The notes under the pieces: model-generated
The model's input: the letters and a program-made list of their open reading frames with translations, nothing else
What the model was told of the DNA's origin: nothing
Databases searched by the model: none
NCBI GenBank assembly: GCA_028023455.1
Contig: JAQFVV010000182.1
Location: forward strand, 1,178,001 to 1,242,000
DNA from: Epiperipatus broadwayi
Taxonomy: Eukaryota > Onychophora > Udeonychophora > Euonychophora > Peripatidae
Length of the DNA stretch: 64,000 bases
Direction: 5' to 3'
Shown here: positions 22,859 through 36,800 of the stretch, one piece after another
Layout of the letters: every line of letters starts with the position of its first letter
How positions within the stretch are numbered: position 1 is the first letter of the stretch
Program-made: the position numbers and the translations under genes

Positions 22859-23284
22859 TCGACAAAATCTGAAATTATAAAATTGTCAGAAAAACCTTTA
22901 TCAAGAATATACTCAAAATCAAATTCATGTATCAAAATAAAATCCGAGGTTAAAGCTGAAAATAAAGATATTAAAAATATTACTTTAAAAGAAGCGACAG
23001 AAAAATCTATTCAACAATTGACTGAGGAACCAAAGAAAAAACACACATCCTAAAATGTTAAAAGCAGAGTTTGAAGTTTACAATCAACAAATAAAAGGTC
23101 TAAAAATTTAGTCCTATTATTTGAAGCTTTAAAAATGATAAAGCCAAGCTCAATAGCTAGTGAGCATATTTTTTCGATATCTGGCAACTTAGTAACTAAA
23201 ACAAGAACAAGATTAAGTCATCGATCTGTAGATGCATTATATCTTTTAAAGTCATATTTTCTTAAGAAAGCAACTAAATTCTAA
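22859..23284 (+). pseudogene. hAT transposase, C-terminal dimerisation region
   Basis: Resumes after the nested LINE, with LSTKSEIIKLSEKPLSRI at the junction. The C-terminal hAT dimerisation block follows as LKMIKPSSIASEHIFSISGN (about 23130-23190), TKTRTRLSHRSVDALYLLKS and a stop at 23284. Frameshifts lie between the parts. The C-terminal block is a strong hAT-family identifier. Confidence 0.8.
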
Positions 23285-23596
23285 TAATTTATATAATTTT
23301 TTTAAATTATACTTAAAATATATTTTTGGTTATTTTAATCGTTCATTATTATTTTTAACTATTTCATTTATATTTTATTTTAATATTTGAATTGTTAATT
23401 AAATGTTGTTGTTTTTTTAATGTATGTATAAAATATACTTTGTTTTAAATATTTGAATTGTTAATTATTTTTGTACATTAATAATTAATAATTTTTGAAA
23501 TAAAAATTATTTTATAAAATCTTAACTTTATTTTTTATAAATATTCGAAAACCGGTTTTTAAAAAGTCGATTTTTGTATAAACTCTAAATATAGAC

Positions 23597-26144
23597 ATTT
23601 ATAAGAATTTTTTTAAAAAATGATTAGCTTTATGGCATGGATTCAAATTCAAACACAATAACCCTTAAAATTATTTCAACATGCTCTGACTTTTTTTTTC
23701 ATAAGGCATTCAGTAATTAACAACCAACATTAGCCAGTAAATAAATATCCAGCTATTTTAACTTAGAGAATAAAATCAAAATGGAAAATTACTCAAACTT
23801 TCATCACCTGCTAATAAAAGCATTGTCTTTTATATATATATAAAGAGTTATTGGTGTTTTGTTTTTTTTGCAATAAACTATTTAAAGTCTGCAGAGTTGC
23901 ACACATCAGGGACAAAAAAAGCACAGGCCCAGGGTACTACACTGTATAGAGCACAAATAAGTGCCCAATTCTTTTTTAAAAAAATGATATAAATATTCTT
24001 TTATATATGTTACATTATTAAAAAAACATTGTTGGCCTGTGTTTGGTCATGCTGACTCGAATATGTGGTCATTGTTATTGAATCAAATGATAGGAAATCT
24101 TTTTTTTTTTTTGTAAGCTATTATTACAGTATATATAAAGTCTGTGAAAAACATTTCTTGATAAGATAGTGGTAATTACAATCATTGTCATTTACTTTTG
24201 TAAAAAAATAATAATAATAATTCAAATAATTTATATATACTGTACCCTTACTAAAATGATTCAAACTTCCGGCTACTTACTACTTAATCGGATTGTTACT
24301 TATTAGTTAATCCAGTTATTTAAACAACAACTAAGTAATGTTTGCAAAACTTTATATCCACAACTAATTCATTCCCATCTTAAAATACTACTATTAGAAA
24401 AATAAGACTCATTATTAAATAATTTATTTAATAAATTAATAAAGTCAAGACACAAAAAATTAAATAATAAGTAAATAAGATTCAAATCAAATATCCAGCT
24501 CATTTATCATTACATTAATTTAAAATAGGACTAGTTCACTTTACTAATAAAAATAGTTCGATAAAAATACTAAAAAATTATGAGACTCAACACAAAGCAT
24601 TTAACATGAGACACAGTCGGTTTAACATTAAGAACATACCCTGAAAGATACACACTCAATGGCATAGGAATATCACCCCTACCTACTTTCTAAAACTATC
24701 GGTAATGTTCCCATGATTCACATATTAAACAAAATAAATTTTAATAAACAATTACAAAATTACATTAATTCACTAAAATATTTAATACACTTCTATTTAA
24801 TATAATAATAAATTACTACATAAATTTTCTAAGATATTATCACCTTAATCTAGTTCTTTAATTATCTCAGGTTCATCTTATTATAATAATTATACATTAA
24901 ATAATATAGCAAATATAGTGAAGGATTTTACATATACTTAACTGTACAACAACAACAATAATCAACAAAATAAAATATCTCAAGACTCTTATTAAAAAAT
25001 ATCTATTTAATTTGCCCATCAATAAAACATAATAAATTATAGACTCTTATAAACTTAATATTCATTATCTTTAATGAGTTCAAAATATTTTGGTTTCATA
25101 TTATGCTTTAAAATTGTTATTATACTTTTATGTGGCATCTTAAGAAATATCAAACTTTTGATATAATTCTCATATCAAATAATTAATAAAGTTGGCATTA
25201 TACATTTTTCATGTTTAATAATAATAATATATTTCACAACTATAATTTAATAACCATAATATATCTCTTATAGTTCATGTGCATCAATGTAAATATATAA
25301 TTAGTTCTTATAATGCAGGTGTGTGGTTGAGAAGTTCAATAATAACTTGGATATAACAAGTAAAGAAACACTCAAAACGGATATAAATTTAAAACAATAT
25401 TAACAAATTTATTTTAATAAACATTATTTAAAATTTACATAAATCTACATAAATCTAGGTATTCAAAAATTTAAAAGACAAAATTATATTCAAAATATAT
25501 GTACACAATTAAAAAAAAAAATTAAATAGTTTTCATTTCAACTATTTATCATAAAAAGAATATAAAATATAGCTTAGTTCAATGATAATACAGTTACCAT
25601 TTTTTTTAAAACTTATTATAGTAATATTCGTCATCAGTATTGTTATTTCAAAAACATATTAATAACTACTAGGGTTTGATAAGTAAAACTATTCTTAAAT
25701 ATAGCATCTATTTTTATACATATTTCTATAAAAAAAGTTTACCTTTATTATTCAGTAATAACCTGTATATTTATACTTTACGTTTGTCTTCAATATAATA
25801 ATATTAAATCGTGCTTTCACACTTCTAACGTAAAGCTATAACAGCAAATTGAAAACTAAATTAAATGGCTGAGCGCTTTCAAGAGGTAACTTATTAATAT
25901 AATCATATTTTAATTAAAAAAAAGTTAGTTAATTATAAAATTTCCATTCTATAATTAATATACTATAAATTTTATAATAACTCTATAACTTTACTATGCT
26001 TTAATTTACCTTATTCATTATAATAAATATATTATTTTTAAATAATCTAAAATTAATTATATGTATAATATTTGTCTATACCAGCTTGCTTAATATTAAT
26101 ATCATCAGATGTCACTCTCATTCATATTTTTTTTAAGTGTCATA
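23597..26144. other. AT-rich intergenic DNA
   Basis: No gene or clear element recognised. The sequence is rich in A- and T-runs. Confidence 0.55.
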
Positions 26145-26227
26145 GCATCGGCCGGGACGCGAACCCGCAACCCGGGCAACTGCCTGCCAGTGCAAGGCAG
26201 TTGCGCTGATCTCTCGACCACCAATGC
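26145..26227 (-). tRNA. tRNA-like sequence (type II length), probably SINE head or pseudo-tRNA
   Basis: An 83-nt GC-rich island in AT-rich DNA. On the minus strand a 7-bp acceptor stem (GCATTGG with CCGATGC, one wobble) encloses GGTCGAGAGATCAGCGC (A-box and D-arm position), a hairpin GCAACTGCC/GGCAGTTGC, and a T-arm-like GCGGGTTCGCGTCCCGG (box B). One folding gives a loop TTGCACT with anticodon GCA (Cys). The length and the stem-loop suit a type II tRNA better, so I treat the identity as unresolved. No CCA is encoded and no T-run terminator is adjacent (the downstream side shows ATGACACTTAAAAAAAAT). Confidence 0.45.
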
Positions 26228-28920
26228 AAGACCTCTCATTCATATTTTCATAATCAGAATTTGCATTTGCACATTTGATCCTTTCTTGATCTCTTTTATT
26301 ATTATTAGGAATATTAAATCATTCTATTAACTCTACTTCATATTAAATAAACATTGCTTGTGATAAATCTTTTCACTTCTTGCTTTCAACAAATTCTAAC
26401 AACATTTTTATAGTCTAGCCATTATTATTCCAAGCATTTTATAACTATAAAAATTATGCATGATCCAATATTGATAAAAAGTGATTAAAGTGAAGGACAC
26501 AAAAACTACAACAACTTGGAACAAATAATAAAATATCATTGGTGCAGTACTTAAGGCTATATTTTCTTGGGTCTATCTTAAATTCCTGTCATGGCTTTTA
26601 CCTGAGCACTTATTGATCTGTGGAAAGAAATGCTATTGACTATGAATTATCAATATACAGGATTCTGTTAATTGTATTCTATTTATCAACTCACAAAGCT
26701 ATGTTCCATATGTAATATTTATATTTAAACATCCCTATCACTCAGGATTTCATTTCCACTTCATCTACTATCCTGAACCATTATTATTTATCATCTACAC
26801 TCGGAATATTTTCTTCAACATTGCAAATAGGTTCTATCAATTTGACATAAAATAATTTCTAAACTTCATTTCAAAAAGTATTCAATATAATATCAAGAAG
26901 ACTCAAATATTATATCAACAAATGATTTTAAATAGTTTACCATAATAACACTTTCATTTACATACTTCTTTAGAGATCGACATATTAATTTTTATCTACA
27001 CAGATACTACCTAGAATAATATATTCATAAGTAAACATGATATTTCAAAAACATAACATATGCAGACTTCTGAATTTATGAATTATCTAAATAAATCTAG
27101 ATATACCACATAATATATTATATACTTTTGTATGATATTTCAAAAATCAATTATATCATTAATAATAAAATAAGCATACCTATTGATTATCTTAACTTAG
27201 CACTTCATAGATAAATAAACACACATAAAATATCACAGCATATAAATAACCATATACCTTAGTCTACAGATTAGAATTAATAAGGCAAATTCATCCTCTT
27301 CAATTGATGTCCATGCATTTTAAAAAGTTATATATTATCTCTGCAAAAAATATTAAATTTTTTGTCACACATTTATTTTTCTTTATTTTAAAATATTAAA
27401 ATATTTTAAATAAATTTTATATCTAAACTAAATATTAATTTATATTATTCCTTAACTAAAACAATTAATAACAAGAAATAATAAAAATAAAACAAAAATA
27501 AATTACGAGAATTTTTTTGATTTTCTTGCTTGCTGTTATGTTTGAGGGAGAGAACTGTTGCCATAACTACCAAGTTCATTAATAGTGATTTTTTTCTTCC
27601 CTTCCCCTCTCTCTTCTGTATGCCACACTGCTCCAAACTTCATACAACAAAACACAAACTGTTGCAGCAAGTAAAATCCTTAGGAAATTTCATCCATCTA
27701 TTTATGATATCAATACCTTTAAAATAATGTTTGTTCTGGATATCAAATATGACAAATATTTCATGAAGATTAACAATAATAAAATTAAGTATTCTTTCAT
27801 AAAATAATTATCATATTTTAAAAGTTTCTTCATTTATCCAGATTTTAATAAAACTATATCAGAGTAGATCATTTTAAAACATTATAAAAGATTTCCTTTT
27901 GAAACGTCTAACAAAATTTTTATATAAAAGCATTATATATCATTTTTAGCTTTTCAACAAATAATTCTTTATCTTTAAAATTATTTTCTGTGTATTTGCA
28001 TCCAGCTGATAATAACTTTTTAATTTAAACTTTCTTTTATGTGCACATATTCAATTATTCATCACTTTTAATAAATAGTTCTTTTAATTTTAAAATTATT
28101 TTTTCACATGTATATCTTTAATTGTTAATCACTTGCAAGATTTTTATTATTTTAAACATTTAAATAATATTCTCCTAGGAATTAATAAGCATTTAAATGC
28201 ACGTTTATAGTTTACTTATTTAAAATAATAATAAAAATCTTCTTATATTAGTTTATATGCATTTTATCTTCATTTGCACAATACTTGTAAAATATTTCAT
28301 ATTCATTCAGTTTGTTTTAAAAATTAGCAGATATAAATGACACATTTGCAATAATAGGTAGTAAAAGTTCATTTTCTTGCATTGGTTAGCGTACACACAT
28401 TCTTCTTCTTTTAAATGGTAGGTAAATTTCCATATAATTTTTATGATTTTCCTCCAAATAAAATAGATATAAAAATCCCATAACAGTCCATATTTTTGAG
28501 AATTAATCATTAACATGAAATAAAATTATTCTTTCACCACAACCATACAAATAGAATTAATAATAAATTTCTTATGACTCCTATATATGATTTTCTCTTT
28601 GATGCGTTTTTGGCATCATTTCCTACTTATTGGTAAGTCTGTTGGATAATTTATTGTTGTTTCCATTTATTATCAAGGTTTCAGTAAGCTTCATAGAAAT
28701 CACTAATAGGGAATACTGAGTTTTTTCACACCATGGTAAAATGAATTAAATTAACTTCTTAATTATAAATCACTTTAAAATATACTTTAAACACTTTTTT
28801 AGTGAGAAAAAAATATTTTAAAAAAAATTATATCTTTTTACTTGATTGGAAAGAAAAATTAATTTATGAATTATAATTATAACAATCAACAGGTATAACT
28901 TCAACAATTAACTATAGCTG
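26228..28920. other. AT-rich intergenic DNA
   Basis: No gene recognised. A pyrimidine-rich stretch (27590-27625) and many short AT-rich frames are present. Frames at 27445-27727 are low-complexity and antisense of each other; not called. Confidence 0.55.
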
Positions 28921-28921
28921 A

Positions 28922-28978
28922 CCACCCTTATTTATAGCTTTTATCCACCACATTTTGATTGGCTACTTTGATTTTCTC
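28922..28978 (-). promoter_or_regulatory. Promoter-like CCAAT + TATA cluster
   Basis: On the minus strand AGCCAATCAAAATG is followed about 20 bases later by AGCTATAAATAAGGG, the spacing of an RNA polymerase II core promoter. No gene is recognised downstream (leftwards). It could be the U3 promoter of an unrecognised LTR: the long-LTR element at 53635-53680 has a similar ATTGG...ATATAAAAAG arrangement. Confidence 0.3.
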
Positions 28979-30934
28979 AAACAAGTTAATTTACATATAA
29001 GTTAATTTTTTTCTGATATTTTTTCTTTCTGTCTAAAACAATTTATTAAATTAATTTTTATATTAAATAATTTTTAACACTTAAATATAATATTAAAATA
29101 CATAACACTATCTTTATTAACATGAATTTTAAAATATTATTGAAACAAATTTTAATCCCAAGTTCACTATATTTTTTATCCAAATCTAAAATAATTTGCA
29201 ACATTTTTAAAATATAATTAATAAATTATTTTTAGCAACCAGGAACTAAAATAGCATAATTTATCTACAACATATATACACAAAAATGAATACACACACT
29301 GCAGACTTTATGACATCATTATTAATATTTTATAATAATTGAATAAGAACTATTTAAAATAATTAAGTGAGAATAAAAAAAATTATTTAAAATACAGTAG
29401 AAAAACTTACTAAATATTACATTTTATAGCTAAAATTATTACTTTAACATTATATTCTGAATGTGCATACTTACTAACTAATATTAAACTATAATTATAA
29501 TATTATTAATCTTATTACTAAGTTTAAATACTATATCTTTAAAATAGTTCAGACACAGATATATAAGAATTTAAAAATAATTTTGTTTTATATAAAACTT
29601 AATATATTATAATTTTTTAATGGACTGTGGCAAATAGCATAATCACAATACATAAGATATATTTATTTCATATTTTACAGTTTGCATGGAGTGAAAAAAT
29701 AAAAAAATAAAAAATTTGGGCTTTGAATTTTGAAGCAAATAGCCGAGCATAAATTTGAAAATAAAAGATGCAGTGAAGGACAGCAGACTTTCCTTAATTT
29801 TGATGAAATAAGTGAGACTTTTGCAGTATCAAAATCAAAAAAAAGTTGGGTTTTTTTTTAATATTTTCAATAATATTTTTTTCTTATAATTATGTAAAAT
29901 GTAAAAATATTATTAGCATGTAAAAAATTAATTTGTTTGTAATTATTCATCAATAAAAAATTTGATATTAATTTATATATATATATTACTTATATAAAAG
30001 GGCATGACTAACCCAGGCCACCAAAAAGCTAAAGCCTCTGAAAGTCTATTATACATTTTTGCTTTACATTTTTTTTTAATTATGAATATAATAAAATTTT
30101 ATTTTAATCACAAATAATTAATCTTTTGATTAGAAATTCATATTAATGCTTTTAACAGACTTAAGATTTATTTTAAACATCAATTTTAAATCCTAATATA
30201 ATACTAACTTGATGGAAATGAACGAGTTTTTAGCTATAGATCATAAGACTGTAAAATATGCAAAAAAGTTAAAAACTATTAAGTTTAAAAGAAAGTAAAC
30301 AAAAACTTTTAAAATGAATGCAACTGAAGTTGCAAAATTTATAGACAATTGAGATACTTTTCCATTTAAACAACTTGCAACTTGATTACAGAAAAGAAAT
30401 TGAATTTAAAACAAATAAAAATCTTAACTTAAAAAAAATCTTAACTTAAAAATAAAAAGATTCAAATAATTTCACAAAAGAAATGTAATAAATTGTGAAA
30501 TTCTCCTTTCTAAACCATATTTTAGATCAAAAACTTAAAAAAATTAAGAATACCAATTTTAAAATAATATAGTAAAATTATGAAAAAAAAAGTTTTAAAT
30601 CAGAAACTTCCTTTGTTAGTCTTAATAATAATACTTTACAACATCAAAACTACAATAGACTAATGTCAAAGCAAAAATGAATTCAGATAATTATTAATGG
30701 AACCTTTTTAGTACATGCTTTTTTCCATGAACTTTTATTATTGAAATAAAATATGGATAAATCCAATGAAAAATATATATTATCCAAATCAGATTTGATT
30801 CTGTATCTGGCATAATTAAGTTTTCTACATTTTATTTTCATAATAAGCTAAACTGTGACTTCTTTAATGTGATATATCATTCCAAAAACTACTACAAGAT
30901 TATATATAGAAAAATAAATTAGAAATATTTATAT
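28979..30934. other. AT-rich intergenic DNA
   Basis: No gene recognised. An (AT)n tract lies at 29974-29986. Poly-A and poly-T runs are common. Confidence 0.55.
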
Positions 30935-31940
30935 AATAAACAAATCTACAATATTATGCACAAATTGAATTCCTTGATATATGAGTTCTTATTATATATA
31001 CAAATCTTTTTAATAAAAATTGCTTTCAGATCTCTATTCAAAATTTCATTGATATTAAAAAGGAATACAAAATAGTCCATATTATATCTTAGAAAATGCC
31101 TTGAAAGTATTCCTAAAACTACAAAATATTTATTATATAGGGATTATTTTGGATCAAATGCTAATTATCATTATTTTAAAAAGACCTAAGCCTCTTTGTT
31201 TTAGATGATAGAGAATATAAAATATAATAACTATATTAGTAAAAAGTACAACATGTGGTATTATGATGCATTCTTTGGTAATCAAAACTGACAAATGTAA
31301 CTGTAAGTCATGATAATAGCTTTTTTGCAAGAGGTTGGAGAAACTATTAGTATAATTATAATGATGATTAGTGTATTATATAATACATAAAATTTCTTAA
31401 TACAATACAATGCTGTAGAACTAAGAAAAAGTATACAACTGATTTAATAAACAAATCTACAATGTGATGCACACCCGAATCCATTTTATATGAACTCATT
31501 ATATATGCAATTCTTTTTAATAAAAGATTGTTTTCAGATCTCTATTTAAAATTTTATTGATATCAAAAAGCTACATAAAATAGTCTATATTATATTTTAG
31601 ACAAAGCCTTGCAAGTGGCCCTAAAACTATAAAATATTTAAACATATTAAATCAAATGTGATTCGTTGTTATTTTAAAAAAGACTTCAGCTTTTTTGCTT
31701 TAGATGTTAAAGAATAGAAAATATAACACTTAGCTATATTAATAGAAATACAATATATGGCATTGTAATGCATTCTTTAGCAATCAAAAGTGCTGACAAA
31801 TATTTCTGCAAGCCATAATAATAGCCTTATTGCAAGAAATTGGAAAGGCTTTTAATATAATTACAAAGATGTTTAATGTATTATTTCAAGCACAAAATTT
31901 TTTAGTATTGTATAATGCTCTAGAACTATGAAGAAATGCA
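30935..31940. repeat. Diverged tandem duplication, two units of about 500 bp
   Basis: Unit 1 (30935-31435) and unit 2 (31440-31940) share a series of blocks in the same order: AATAAACAAATCTACAAT, TTCAGATCTCTATT, AAATTTCATTGATAT / AAATTTTATTGATAT, CCTAAAACTA, and AATGCATTCTTTAG versus GATGCATTCTTTGG, through to GTAGAACTA versus TAGAACTATG. No conserved frame is visible. The origin is unknown, perhaps a decayed transposon. Confidence 0.5.
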
Positions 31941-33554
31941 CATCTGAATAATCAATCAATAACTCATGATAACATAAAAAACCTATTTAATTCAAACTTA
32001 AACCAAAGGCTTAGAATGCCTATAATATATTCTAAGATTCTTGATGATGTAAAAGACCTCAGGTGTTATTTCCGAGTTAATATGTTAAAATATATGGTCA
32101 AATACCGACAACAACGATCAAGTACTATCACTTGATCATAGTTTGTTTAGTTATCCTAATGGGCTTTCTTTCGCAAAATTTAACATAAATACCTATAGCT
32201 TAATAATAAAGTTTTTACTTTAAAAAAACATCTATATAAAGAAGTGAATATCAGAAAAGATTTTAACTTTAATTAAAATTAAGACAGATTCAATGAAAAA
32301 GAGAAGTAAATGACAAGTAAAAAAAAAAAAAAATACACATTAACAAGTACTAGTATAAGAGTAGTGCAAATAAATTTTGACGGAGCAATAAAACGCTTAC
32401 TAAGTGTAAAATGATCTCATTAAGCAAAAATGATACGTGATAGTGAAAGAGACCTGCCTTTTGAAATGTGGCTGCAGTTGATAATAAATCAAGGGTGTAA
32501 TAAATTCCTTAAAAAAAAATGGATTAAATTTTAAAACTATTTTAATTTCTGAGCAAATTTTAAAAAAGCAAAATTTCTGGACAATGTTTGCTTTTTTTTT
32601 TCAGCACAAGCGTACCGTCTTAAACGACAGCTTTCATATTTACTTAATTTGATATAAAATTACAAGAAAATGTTGTTTTTTTAGTCGGAATCATTAAAAA
32701 TTAAACTTAACAAGTCAGTCATTACAGCGACCCAAGTATTTACATTTATAACTACGTTTTTGTAATCAAATCTGCAAAAACATTCGGAAGAGCAACGAAA
32801 TGATTTTCACTTCGTAGGAAAAAATTACATATAAGCACTTAACCATTTTTGCTTGAATAAACATCATAAGATCGAGTAATCAAGAGAAGCCACTCACTTG
32901 TTCTAAGACTTAATTAAGTTCGTGACGGAGGAAAATAACAATCATATTGGAATCTTTTTAGATTTTAAAATAAACTATTTTAAATAAATAAAATGTAATA
33001 GAATATTATTTATATAAATAAATTTGTATTTTAATATTTAAATCTTGAATTAAATTTTTATTATTAAAAATTAATTTGAAACTAGATAATTTTATTGATA
33101 TATGTTATATATATATTTGATTGAAGTTAAATATTAAATACATCTATATTAGACTGTATATACATATATGCAAGCAGGAAAGTAAATAAGTAGAGAGGAC
33201 TGGCAGGCGGGGGGAAAAGAAGTATGTAAATAGACAGATAGATAAGTAGATAGATGAATGGGAAATATTTATCAAATTTGAACATATTATTTTAAATGCT
33301 AACATTTTAGTCATAAAAAAAAAAAAATAGATAGAAAAAAAAAAGAAATTAATATGAAGTATTGGAAGTTACAGTACAATTAACAGAATGAACTTTGGAA
33401 TGCATTAACTAAAAACCAAATTGGAGGAATGGGGAGATGGGAAGGCTATAATAATTATAGTTACAGTCTATTTAAGCATAGAAAGTTGATGAGATTTTAT
33501 TTGAAAGTCTAAAGGCTATGAAGAAAAAGCATTTGAAAGAACTAAGTAAGTAAA
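31941..33554. other. AT-rich intergenic DNA with a CpG-bearing patch
   Basis: No gene recognised. 32380-32930 has more CpG than its surroundings (for example ACCGTCTTAAACGACAG). A perfect inverted repeat, GATCAAGT/ACTTGATC, occurs at about 32118-32139. No frame supports a gene. Confidence 0.45.
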
Positions 33555-33881
33555 CAAGGCAAAAATCTATCCATACAGTAGTGCCATCCTGTGCTAAATA
33601 GAGTAATCAATGGATGCAGAAGGCTTGTGCATAAAATCCCTATCCAATGCCTACTCATCCAATATCCCCAGACTAGTTTCTGGCTTGTGGCCATCGTCAG
33701 TGAGGAGCTTTGGATCTGAGAGCACTGCACCTAGATCTTAGGATCTAATGCAACCCTCCAGCAACCACCTAGTCTGGGGATATTGGATGAGTAGGGTATT
33801 TTATGCACAAGCCTTCTGGCATCCATTGATTACTCTGTTTAGCACAGGGTGGCACTACTGTATGGAGAGAGTTTTGCCTTG
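33555..33881. mobile_element. Foldback hairpin element, arms about 120 bp
   Basis: Left arm 33555-33676 and right arm 33769-33881 are inverted copies (CATACAGTAGTGCCATCCTG with CAGGGTGGCACTACTGTATG; CCAATATCCCCAGACTAG with CTAGTCTGGGGATATTGG). They flank a loop of about 92 bp. The arms are unusually GC-rich and well matched, so it is younger than most repeats here. No coding content. MITE-like, or an inverted duplication of a SINE. Confidence 0.65.
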
Positions 33882-36800
33882 TCTATAAACAACTATTTGC
33901 TAGTATGAGATAGTGATCATGTGATGCTTAGTAGTTTAACTAAGTAAATAATGAATTATGACATTTCAGTAGATTTTTTTTTTTTTACTATTATAACTTC
34001 AATGCAACTAAAATAATATTAAAAATTTTAAGTAGTCAGTTTGGAGTTAGAATAGTAGGTTAATTAAATGATAAAATTGAAATGATGATGATTAATAGGA
34101 GTTATATAGAAAACAAATAAAATAATATTTTAGTGAAAAATAACCTTGATCAGAAAAAAGGTATATATATTTTTAAAAATGTTAGTAAGTATCACAAGAT
34201 TTTTCAAATTATTGTAGAAAATAACTCATTTTTAAATCTAAATGCTAGTTCAAATAAAAATATATAATAGAATATTTTTGACTCAAATCTAAAAAAAATA
34301 GTACTTTTTTTAATTTAAATGAGATCAACATTAGCAATTATTTATAAGTAGGAATGATTATTTAATTCCATAAAATAAAAAATAAGATTGAAAAACAAAA
34401 AATAACCGAGTTAAAGATGTGTCTTGTAATATATATTCAAGCCGAATTTTGTAATATAAATATATCCATATATGTTTATGCTTTAGTTTGATTGTCTGAA
34501 ATTATGCCAGTATGTCTTTTAACTACTTCTATAGCAAATATTACTTTCTAAAAAGAATTCACGAACTTGCCTATTTGTAATGTTTCCTTGTATTTTAGCT
34601 TCAATAATATCTTTTCAATGAAAGCAGATATGATGGAACTTTTTCTGAATAACTTTGAAGTAATTTTTATATTATCAGGTCTGTCCCTCCCCAAAATCAT
34701 GCTCAAATTTTTTATAAAATACTTGTTTAGAAAATCTGTTATTATTCATTCACTTTATTTATCTAATCTGATAAAGGTGGAACTTTGCTATAGTAGATTT
34801 AATTTTATTACACCTCATCAAGCCAAAGATCTTATCAATTGTTTTTAGATCTTGTTTTATCCCCTATTTTTAGGATCTTACAATTCATCTTTAAATAAAA
34901 ATTTTCCCATGCTTTTACAGTGTATTGACTAAGTTGCTATATAATAATAGTTATGTATGTGTGCAGGTGTAAGTAGTCAATATAAAAAACATTAAAGTTC
35001 ATTCTAGAAATAATTAATATTATGTAAATGTAAAAATAACCTAAATATTTTAATTTGCAAGAAGATAATAATAAACTTGTTTATGCTAATTATATCCAAA
35101 AACAGATTATCTAAAATGTCAACGGAATGTTAAGAACATAGCAGTGCTTATGAAACCAGCAGTCCATGAGCAGTCAAATATGTTTGAAGAGATCATTATG
35201 GTGAAAAGTTAACAGGTAATAAAGTGAAAGAAATAGTGTATAAGAAATGCAATGTTAAAGTTCAATACTATAAAGAACTGTGTATAATTAAGACTGAGTT
35301 AATTATTGAAATTAAACTAGCAAATAGTTAATTGAAAGATTAACAAATTACTAATATTATGTATTTTGAATAATAAACTCATTGTTAAGCTTAAATCCTT
35401 CTCTGTGTATTATTTCCAAAATAGTACGAGTGTAAAGCAATCTTGGGTCAAATCTAGCTCTGTATAACAACATTTATATTACATCTACAAGAAATTTATG
35501 TCTAAATTTAGCAAAATATCTAAGGTATAAAATTAATTAAGTTACAGCAGGTGGATAAAATCACTACATTTTAATATGTTGAATACAAATGAAAACATTA
35601 TTCTTCTATTGCATATTGATATACAAATCTGCTTTCATTTGCTAAAAATAACTACCAAGACATGTAAATTGAATTCCCATTCTCAAACCTATCCAAACCC
35701 TTAGATTTTTTTTCACCATTGACTGATAAAATAGCTGAGGTTTTTTTTTTGGGGGGAGGGGGCTCTTACCTAGTTAATAAAACAAATTCTTTATTGGCTG
35801 GACTCAAAATATCAACCGTATCCTGTAGAGCATCTTCTAAACTGGTTCAAATTAAAAACCCAAAAATCAAATCAAACTACCTTTAAATTGTTCCAAAAAC
35901 TATTATCATTAAAATAAAAGCAAAGTTGTAACTAATATAGGACATCTTTAACACAAGTTTTCATTTCAAATTTTCTGGTTTTTCACTAATATTAATAACA
36001 TTTTGCTGCATAAAAATAATAAACTTCAATGGATAAATATTATCTCAAAGCTTTTTAATTACCTGAGTAAAATATTTTAATCTGGTTAATAAAAATATAT
36101 ATATATTGGGTATTTTCTCATAACATTATTTTTTTTTTTTTTTGCATTTACCTGACAATAAAAACTATATTTAGATTCTTAAAAACCACATTGAATACCT
36201 GCTAACCATCTTTCTATAATAGAAAGCAACCTATTTTTTAAAAAATCTTTGTAAAAACTTTTCCTATAGCTGATAATTAAAATATTCTATAGCAATCTTT
36301 ATTTTTATAAATTAGAAAAATACATATATTTTTAATATGAGGTAATTAATATTTATTAAGGCTGTAATCTCAAAAATGTGATGGTAGTGACCTCTACAGG
36401 TCTTATGAGGTAATACAATTTTATGGATCTATATATTCCAAAAAGAAAAAAAGGATGGTATAATACCATCATATTTTAAAACTTCTTCATATTATAAAAC
36501 TTTATTTTAACTTAATCAGGTAGTAGCTTTTCCAAGTTTGTATGTATCCACTACCCAAATTTTTATATCAGTTTTTAAAAGATTGTCAAAATTCTTCATC
36601 TATTTTAAATATCTTTATTATATAGAAGATATCAATCATGTATTTAATATGTTTATGGTAATATTTTTCAGATTCACAATTTACATAAGGTTTTAAAAGC
36701 AAATGTTTTATCTCCTTAGCAGCATTAATCTGTCTATCAATTTTAGTTGTTGAATTTCTGCTTTTAAATTGTTTATAAAGCTCCATATTCAATTCATTAT

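Larger units (their letters stand above)
19586..23588 (+). mobile_element. hAT transposon (dead), carrying a nested LINE
   Basis: The left terminus starts TAGGGTTTCATGG. The right terminus, reverse complemented, starts TTAGAGTTTATAC, an imperfect inverted repeat. AAACCAGTTT / AAACCGGTTT blocks lie just inside both ends. A degraded transposase fills the middle. An 8-bp target-site duplication (7/8) flanks the element. Without the nested LINE (about 1.2 kb) the element would be about 2.75 kb, normal for hAT. Confidence 0.7.

Noticed and set aside
24200-29280. Possible further long LTR related to 51375-54630
   Set aside because: Only style similarities (pyrimidine-rich patches, promoter-like cluster); I could not align the two by eye.
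32900-32950. Possible minus-strand exon with donor-like GTGAGT
   Set aside because: No coding frame or acceptor supports it.
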